Source: Schistosoma haematobium (lineage: Eukaryota > Platyhelminthes > Trematoda > Strigeidida > Schistosomatidae). Taken from it: a stretch of 64,000 nucleotides of DNA. The stretch spans positions 83,028,569 through 83,092,568 of the forward strand of contig NC_067195.1 of assembly GCF_000699445.3 (NCBI RefSeq). Direction: 5' to 3'. The translations under genes and the position numbers were made by a program. The stretch's first letter is position 1; the number at the start of each line of letters is the position of its first letter. The notes below the pieces were generated by a model that was given only the letters and a program-made list of their open reading frames with translations, was not told the origin of the DNA and did no database searches. Shown piece by piece: positions 57,495 through 64,000 of the stretch.

Positions 57495-58547
57495 TCATCT
57501 CAAATGATCAGTCCTAAACGGAAGTAAAAGATAAGACATGTTAATACCAAGGTCATCGTTCAGTATACGATAAGCCAATATTAGATCACCCCGTACTCTA
57601 CGGTAAGATAACGGAAATAAGTTAAGGTGTCTCAGTCTGTCTTCATAAGATAGGCCAGATAGACCCTGTACCATCTTAGTAGCTCGTCGTTGGACTCTTT
57701 CTAGCATATCTGCTTCATATTTGAAACCAGGACTCGCTGCTTGAATCCCGTATTCTAAATGTGGTCGCACATAAATCGGGTATAGTAATCTAAACATTTC
57801 ATCATCTAAATACTGAAAAGACCTACGAATTGACCATAATACCCTATAGCCTTTTGCAGCAGCAGCCTTACAGTGACTAGTCGTTTTGAGATCATTGCTT
57901 AATATAACTCCTAAGTCTTTATAGTTTCTTGCTTTGGGTAGCACGAATCCACGTGGTGTATAGTGATACGATTCATCAGAGTTATTTAACTGCATCCCTA
58001 TACTCTTATTATGATTTACTTCTAGTGACCACCTGTCTAACCATGCCACCAATGAGCTAAGATCGTCCTGTAATACTATTCTATCCGACATACTATGTAT
58101 GGGTCTCCAAATCTTTATGTCATCAGCGAAGAGTAGAACGGATGATTTTGCTACAGTTGGCAATTCATTTACATAAAGTAAAAAGAGAAGAGGACCTAGG
58201 ATTGTGCCTTGGGGAACCCCACTTTTTACAGGTACCCACGAGGAGAGAGCCCCATTAACCCTTACCCTTTGTCTCCTGTCATGGAGAAAGTTACTTATCC
58301 AATCGACGACTGTGTAATGGATTCCAAAACGTTTCAGTTTGAATTTAAGACCAGAGTGGGAAACCTTACCAAAGGCTTTACTTAGATCTATGAAGATCAC
58401 ATCCACAGGAATATTCCGATCTTTTGCAGCAGCCCAATCTTCTCTTGCAATGAGATTTGTCAAGCATGTCAAACCATGTTGTTCCCTGGAGAAAAGATTA
58501 CGCCCTTCAACATAGTTTATAACAGATATCCGAATGATGGTTATCAA
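57495..58547 (-). pseudogene. CR1-like reverse transcriptase, N-truncated, 350 codons open
   Basis: Blocks: FSREQHGLTCLTNLI, VDVIFIDLSKAFGKVSH (motif A, catalytic Asp present; AFG where AFD is usual), VKSGVPQGTILGPLLFLLYV, VLLFADDIKIW (catalytic FADD), ARNYKDLGVILSNDL, YPIYVRPHLEYGIQAASP, LERVQRRATKMV and LFPLSYRRVRGDLI. It ends at a stop shortly after FRTDHLR, whereas CR1 proteins continue (GHSREVLKPRSNR follows the stop). The RT palm looks intact, but the missing endonuclease and N-terminal RT blocks make the copy dead. Confidence 0.8.
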
Positions 58548-58565
58548 TGTCAGTGTCAGGTGGTA

Positions 58566-58925
58566 CTACCCCCTCATTAGTGTTAACGGAGATTTCACTT
58601 TTCCGTCAGTCAAAGTCGGTTGTTTAAGGCGTCTCGTAACAGCAGGTACTACACTGATACATTCGTCACTGTCAGTGCTCGTGTTATCAGCGCGTGCGCC
58701 ATCGTTCTTCTTACAGGCCAAAGCCAATAGGCTCATAGCCTCCTGTATTAGTAACGTCTTATCTGCACAGCAAAATATGCAAAGCCAATGTGAGTTAGGC
58801 TTCGAACATCTTTTGTATGTGGTGGGACTTAAACGGGTGTACATCTTATGGAACCACTTTTTTCACTCATCACACTGCATTCCTTCCTCCACAGGGAACA
58901 AACAGTTTGGTTGTCCACATTTGTG
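58566..58925 (-). pseudogene. CR1-like ORF1 with PHD-type zinc finger
   Basis: Reads CGQPNCLFPVEEGMQCD, a stop, KWFHK, CSKPNSHWLCIFCC: the C-x4-C...C...WFH...C...WLC-x2-C layout of the PHD-like finger found in ORF1 of schistosome CR1-type elements. An in-frame stop interrupts it before KWFHK, and the expected C-x2-C pair is altered. It is directly followed by the RT at 58547. Confidence 0.6.
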
Positions 58926-60319
58926 AGTACTACTAACAATTCTAGTCAGATTAAGGTGTAAAACACAATATGATCACAGTGTGAACACGGTGTCAATCAA
59001 CGAGTAAAAGGATACCACAATACAAACTTTAGCAAGATTTCAAACACTAGCTAAAGTACTTTGATTTAGACCAAGAATGCTTTTGATGCAATAATTACAC
59101 AAAAGCAAGGATAATCACTGCAAGTACAAAATCACTGCTTCTTTGAAACACCGACGACAAACTATTTTAGAAACGAAAACGATACTCTGACCGAATGCCT
59201 TAAGTGAAATAAATTCAATTAAAGTGAAAAAACTAGTCTTGATACGTAATAAACGATCAAAATAATAGAATCTATTCGGCGAGGAAAAATACCACTGTCC
59301 TTTTAATTAGCGCGCGCGTCTCAACAAAGATTGGTTGGGTATAAACTTTATGAGTCATTAGGAATATGTTTTATCGTTGGTATAATGATATATATCGATC
59401 GATTACATCGAAAACACGATCTTTATGCCCTACCTCTGATTAACCTAGCAAGGTGATCCCAGTAACGCCAAATACGTACTACGCGCTCTGAGAATAGTGA
59501 ATTCAGTCTTAATTTTTGAATTTTCGATGGACATTAGACTGAATAATTTGGTGTAGTCATGATGAAAATGGCCTATCTTTTGGCTTACATTTGATTTGAA
59601 CGTGTCGACAAATGGAGCTTCAACGCATGTTGGGGTAAAGAGTAAGTCGTAACGATTAGTGGTTACAGTACAAACATTTGGTTCTGAACTAGCATATGTT
59701 TTTGAGGTGTTCCAGTTAATTATATGGCCAAGGAAACAGTTAGAATTTTTAACAACTGGAATCGGTTCGGCCCAACCAGTCCTCTCTCAAATGGTAGCCT
59801 TGGGGTTCCAAGGATCAACACATTGTACTGTCATTTAACATTTTTCGTCGGCTCTATGGATTTCCTCACATGATATTCGCCTGCCCACTTCAAATGCTTG
59901 AGTTCTGATTAAGCGAATACTGTATAGAATGCGATGGTATTCGAAAGTGAATCAAAAATTAGATATTTCCTAATGATGTTCATCTAATTCAAAGCAGGAT
60001 ATACATGTATTCGAAAAAGCACAGACTTTCAGTTGATGCTTTTGAAAAGGGTGAGGAGATAACATTTTTAGGTCACTCAAAACATCACTCACACTTCCAA
60101 AAGATTATGAGACACTGTTGTCGTTTTTATTACTTTCCGACACATCTAAAAATGTCGCGGATATTCAGCGTTAGGTAGCGCTGCTGTCCTTAACACGTGA
60201 TTATGGAGAATCCCAAACCCAGTTATTCAGGAGTCAAAAGTGAAGTGGTTCAGTGGCATATTTGGTAGGTAGTCGATGTGTCGAGTGGCATATGAGCTAG
60301 GCAAACTCAATAGTGATCT
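58926..60319. other. Intergenic, nothing recognised
   Basis: Moderately AT-rich with short unrelated frames. It directly abuts the LTR at 60320. No target duplication can be checked because the other end of the LTR array is outside the window. Confidence 0.35.
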
Positions 60320-60726
60320 TGTAGCGTGGAGTCGAGTTGAGATTAACTATGAACACCGCTACCAAAAAACACGTGCCAAATAAATCAGAAGGCGAAGGTT
60401 GAACGTAACCAAATAAATCCATAAAATCCCCGAGAAGCCAAATATCAGAAGACAGTTAATGGACCAAATCGAGATATATTCGCTGACGATCTCGTGGCAT
60501 CGAAAGGATACCGAGATCGTGCCAGGATACAAGCTTGGTTACAGAACGTAACCGAATTCGCGCGAAGTTACAATCAAAGTGTAAGAATAAGAGTGGAAGC
60601 ACAATATAGCTGTCATTAGCACAGTCAAACAAAAGCACATTAAAACAAACACTGGTACAGTTGGTTATAATAATAATTGTTTTTATTAAACCAGTCGTGT
60701 TCTCGTGATAAATGTGAGTTACTACA
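60320..60726 (-). repeat. LTR 1 of a Ty3/Gypsy element (407 bp)
   Basis: Bounded by the inverted pentamer TGTAG...CTACA. On the minus strand it starts TGTAGTAACTCACATTTATC, with AATAAA at 60687-60682 and an end at CGCTACA. The same 407 bases recur at 62401-62807 with only a few changes. A purine-rich AGCTGGGGGCTCC lies directly before it in element sense, where the polypurine tract should be. Confidence 0.9.
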
Positions 60727-61285
60727 GGAGCCCCCAGCTAGAAAGGGTTTACACTTTCGATAAATAGTGGTTTAAATCGTGGGACTGATCGGCTGACGAG
60801 CGATTGTAGGACGGAAGAATTGGCGAACAGGAAAGCGATCGTTGATCGTCGAGTTGCCAACGAAGGTCTTTTTCGGAGAACGGTACCAGGAGCGATGTGC
60901 TGTATTTGTTGCTTGAGTTGGCATGCTACACCAGAGTGGTTTGTATCCAGAATCTGAAGAGGGCGTTCGTAGGGAATGCGGACCAGAAACGTTGCAGACG
61001 TAGGACGAAACCACGTTGAGCCGATGAACCAGAAGCGACCGTAACGACCAAGTTCGAGACCAAGCGTATGCCAAGCATTCGAAACCAATATATCGACTGA
61101 GTGCGTTGACAAGAGCATGTCTGGCCAGTCCAGCTTTCGCCAAAGTTGGTTGAAGTCGGCGGAACCAAACGGAGATGGTCGAAGGCGTGGGGTCAGGAAA
61201 CAAAAAGAAAATCAAAAAAGAGAAGAGTGTAGCACGCGTGTAGTATAGAAATAATCCCACACCGTATCGGTTGTTAACTGTGCGG

Positions 61286-62052
61286 CTAGTCGCGGAAACG
61301 TACGGGCAACCGTACTCGGCGACCGGAACGTGAGACGGCAGTCTCGTTCGTATCTCGTGAGCCTGCAATCTCATCCGAGGTCAGAGGCGGCGTGGTCTGC
61401 TGATCTGGACGTGAGACTGTCGTCTCGTCCGTAGACGGTGCAGATGACGCGTGCTGTTGACCGGGACGTGAGAATGAGGTCTCAGATGTATCTAGCGCGG
61501 GATCTGAAGAAGATTTAAGGATCCCGCTAGGTTTAATAGGTCTACCATTGAATCTCAGGGTATCAGATAGGGCACTGTCATAGACGTGTGCAGGTTTGAG
61601 ACGATCAATGCTGACGATCTCGACGCGGCCATGTCGATCAACCTTGAAGGTCTTTTCGCGACGAGCGATCACGCGAGAAGAGCCTTCGTAAGGTTGTTGC
61701 CGAGGATTGCGTACCGAATCTACTCGTATGAAAACATGTGAACAGGTAGATAACTCTCGAGGGGAGCGACCCGTCGATGTTGTATTCGAGTTGACACCGG
61801 AGACAGCGTTCGCATAAATGCAGACAGTCGATGGACGTAGTCTGATTTACCGAAATTAAGTCTGCTCCGTGGTGTGAAGAATTCTCCGGGCAGACGCAAT
61901 GTCGTGCCGTATACCAGTTCAGCGGCGGAACATTGTATACCTGCCTTCAGGCTCGTTTGAATACCTAAGAGGACGAGCGATAAGGTTTCGTACCAGTTGT
62001 CGTTCTCGTGTGCTCGTAGAGCACTTTTAAGTTGGCAGTGAAACCGTTCAAC
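61286..62052 (-). pseudogene. Ty3/Gypsy integrase C-terminal part, copy 1
   Basis: Minus strand. From about 62052 the frame reads VERFHCQLKSALRAH, DNWYETLSLVLLGIQTS and AAELVYGTTLRLPGEFF, the end of the integrase catalytic core. A frameshift near 61780 leads to STCSHVFIRVDSVRNPRQQP, then SSRVIARREKTFKVDRHGRV and VSIDRLKPAHV, the GPY/F-type C-terminal domain. A Ser/Thr-rich tail ends RSGRRVRLPVRFRD just before the 3' region. The assignment to Ty3/Gypsy rests on this block order. It is inactive: N-terminal and most catalytic parts are deleted and the frame is broken. Confidence 0.8.
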
Positions 62053-62178
62053 TTAACCATTTGATGCTGGGAGGTAGACGGTAATGCGTATGCGAATGCA
62101 TTCCGTACCAAGCAGCCGGGTCAGCGAGGAGAGTAGTTAATAATGGAAAGTTTCTCAAATAAAGCGTGGAATTCATCG

Positions 62179-62262
62179 TCACGCGGATAAAAATTGCCAG
62201 GGATCCGGTACACATAAACGGGAGTCTATTATATTAATACTATTTTTATCGTTATCCGTCAT
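62179..62262 (-). pseudogene. Truncated gag start of the Ty3/Gypsy element
   Basis: An ATG at 62262 begins MTDNDKNSINIIDSRLCVPD, then PWQFLSA and a TGA. Its place (about 140 bases after the LTR in element sense) fits the gag start. The deletion joining gag to integrase lies just beyond the stop. Confidence 0.5.
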
Positions 62263-62381
62263 GTCGCGTATATTATATATTAAAAGGTAATATGAAAATA
62301 TACGACAGACGTGGATAGATAAACTATAGACTCACCGCATTGACGTCTTTGGAAGATTTGACCAGAGGTTGAGGCGTGTTC

Positions 62382-62400
62382 CAAAATACGGCTCGCCAGT
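62382..62400 (-). other. Primer-binding-site-like sequence next to LTR 2
   Basis: On the minus strand the LTR end CTACA is followed by AC and TGGCGAGCCGTATTTTG. A TGG start two bases after the 5' LTR is where a tRNA 3' end would pair. The priming tRNA was not identified. Confidence 0.5.
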
Positions 62401-62807
62401 TGTAGCGTGGCATCGAGTTGAGATTAACTATGAACACCGCTACCAAAAAACACGTGCCAAATAAATCAGAAGGCGAAGGTTGAACGTAACCAAATAAATC
62501 CATAAAATCCCCGAGAAGCCAAATATCAGAAGACAGTTAATGGACCAAATCGAGATATATTCGCTGACGATCTCGTGGCATCGAAAGGATACCGAGATCG
62601 TGCCAGGATACAAGCTTGGTTACAGAACGTAACCGAATTCGCGCGAAGTTACAATCAAAGTGTAAGAATAAGAGTGGAAGCACAATATAGCTGTCATTAG
62701 CACAGTCAAACAAAAGCACATTAAAACAAACACTGGTACAGTTGGTTATAATAATAATTGTTTTTATTAAACCAGTCGTGTTCTCGTGATAAATGTGAGT
62801 TACTACA
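62401..62807 (-). repeat. LTR 2 of the Ty3/Gypsy element (407 bp)
   Basis: Same length and ends as LTR 1 (TGTAG...CTACA), with two base changes visible in the first 15 plus-strand positions. It serves both as 5' LTR of copy 1 and as 3' LTR of copy 2. Confidence 0.9.
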
Positions 62808-63364
62808 GGAGCCCCCAGCTAGAAAGGGTTTACACTTTCGATAAATAGTGGTTTAAATCGTGGGACTGATCGGCTGACGAGCGATTGTAGGACGGAAGAA
62901 TTGGCGAACAGGAAAGCGATCGTTGATCGTCGAGTTGCCAACGAAGGTCTTTTCGGAGAACGGTACCAGGAGCGATGTGCTGTATTTGTTGCTTGAGTTG
63001 GCATGCTACACCAGAGTGGTTTGTATCCAGAATCTGAAGAGGGCGTTCGTAGGGAATGCGGACCAGAAACGTTGCAGACGTAGGACGAAACCACGTTGAG
63101 CCGATGAACCAGAAGCGACCGTAACGACCAAGTTCGAGACCAAGCGTATGCCAAGCATTCGAAACCAATATATCGACTGAGTGCGTTGACAAGAGCATGT
63201 CTGGCCAGTCCAGCTTTCGCCAAAGTTGGTTGAAGTCGGCGGAACCAAACGGAGATGGTCGAAGGCGTGGGGTCAGGAAACAAAAAGAAAATCAAAAAGA
63301 GAAGAGTGTAGCACGCGTGTAGTATAGAAATAATCCCACACCGTATCGGTTGTTAACTGTGCGG

Positions 63365-64000
63365 CTAGTCGCGGAAACGTACGGGCGACCGTACTCGGCG
63401 ACCGGAACGTGAGACGGCAGTCTCGTTCGTATCTCGTGAGCCTGCAATCTCATCCGAGGTCAGAGGCGGCGTGGTCTGCTGATCTGGACGTGAGACTGTC
63501 GTCTCGTCCGTAGACGGTGCAGATGACGCGTGCTGTTGACCGGGACGTGAGAATGAGGTCTCAGATGTATCTAGCGCGGGATCTGAAGAAGATTTAAGGA
63601 TCCCGCTAGGTTTAATAGGTCTACCATTGAATCTCAGGGTATCAGATAGGGCACTGTCATAGACGTGTGCAGGTTTGAGACGATCAATGCTGACGATCTC
63701 GACGCGGCCATGTCGATCAACCTTGAAGGTCTTTTCGCGACGAGCGATCACGCGAGAAGAGCCTTCGTAAGGTTGTTGCCGAGGATTGCGTACCGAATCT
63801 ACTCGTATGAAAACATGTGAACAGGTAGATAACTCTCGAGGGGAGCGACCCGTCGATGTTGTATTCGAGTTGACACCGGAGACAGCGTTCGCATAAATGC
63901 AGACAGTCGATGGACGTAGTCTGATTTACCGAAATTAAGTCTGCTCCGTGGTGTGAAGAATTCTCCGGGCAGACGCAATGTCGTGCCGTATACCAGTTCA
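63365..64000 (-). pseudogene. Ty3/Gypsy integrase C-terminal part, copy 2 (cut by window end)
   Basis: Repeats 61286-61920 almost base for base, including VIARREKTFKVDRHGRV and the Ser/Thr-rich tail; the end reads RVRSPVRFRD where copy 1 has RVRLPVRFRD. It runs off the window at 64000. Confidence 0.8.

Larger units (their letters stand above)
57278..58925 (-). mobile_element. CR1-like retrotransposon with internal deletion (ORF1 joined to RT)
   Basis: Read on the minus strand: a zinc-finger ORF1 (58925-58566), then directly the RT at 58547, with no endonuclease and no first RT blocks. The 3' end at 57278 shows the GAAGACTGAAGACT-type tandem repeat typical of CR1 tails. Confidence 0.75.
60320..64000 (-). 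mobile_element. Tandem LTR-internal-LTR-internal array of a deleted Ty3/Gypsy element
   Basis: Minus-strand unit of about 2,080 bp, copy 1 at 60320-62400 and copy 2 from 62401 past the window end. The two copies differ at only a few sites (for example a T-run length near 60866/62946). The internal part is about 1.67 kb: leader, a 27-codon gag start, the end of integrase and a long 3' region. Most of gag, protease, RT and RNase H are gone. Confidence 0.85.

Noticed and set aside
60738..61374. Overlapping minus frames of 80-200 codons in the LTR-element 3' region
   Set aside because: Three frames overlap in the same stretch and recur only because the unit is duplicated; frame lengths differ between the two copies owing to single-base indels. 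No known protein.

Overview
This is a window of flatworm DNA, almost certainly from a blood fluke of the genus Schistosoma. It is AT-rich eukaryotic sequence with spliced genes. It also carries a repeat set typical of schistosomes: SR2-like RTE retrotransposons, CR1-like and Penelope-like elements, a Ty3/Gypsy element, and tRNA-related repeats with hammerhead ribozymes (the Sm-alpha type). The species cannot be fixed from sequence alone. No bacterial features, CRISPR arrays or rRNA genes are visible.

Host genes. Five are supported, most of them in pieces. (1) 1-531 (+): the last two coding exons of an arginine/serine-rich, probably splicing-related, protein. (2) 2951-18635 (-): ARPC3, the p21 subunit of the Arp2/3 actin nucleator, with three exons found over about 15.7 kb and one conserved internal exon plus the start exon not located. 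(3) 29814-33633 (+): a complete seven-exon TMCO1 (ER membrane protein) with four introns of 38-47 bp, then two long ones; one of the short introns begins with GC rather than GT. (4) 35782-36174 (-): the terminal exon of a protein with an AN1-type zinc finger, resembling the C-terminus of IGHMBP2. (5) 48202-55438 (-): four phase-compatible exons of an unrecognised charged, coiled-coil protein with a CxxC/CxxxxH motif.

Mobile DNA. About half of the window is recognisably repetitive. Three long SR2-like copies are present: A (13186-17095, +, inside ARPC3), B (39498-43269, +) and C (39192-46900, -). B sits inside C, and C sits inside an Sm-alpha repeat; both insertions have target-site duplications. 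A second RTE lineage (25600-26740; 36430-37533) shares its 3' tail with a family of about 450-bp short elements, suggesting a LINE/SINE pair. CR1-like remnants lie at 22765-25200 and 56040-58925. A Penelope-like remnant with a GIY-YIG domain lies at 21111-22363. The right end (60320-64000) is a tandem LTR-internal-LTR-internal array of a Ty3/Gypsy element that has lost most of gag-pol.

Ribozymes and foldbacks. Three hammerhead motifs keep the catalytic core (10779-10811, 47019-47052, 53660-53692); several others are decayed. Large palindromes occur at 10221-10421 and 11979-13172.

Layout: RS-protein 3' end, convergent ARPC3 with repeat-filled introns, a repeat-rich stretch (19-29.8 kb), TMCO1, the AN1 exon, the nested SR2 block, the coiled-coil gene, then CR1 and LTR repeats to the end.
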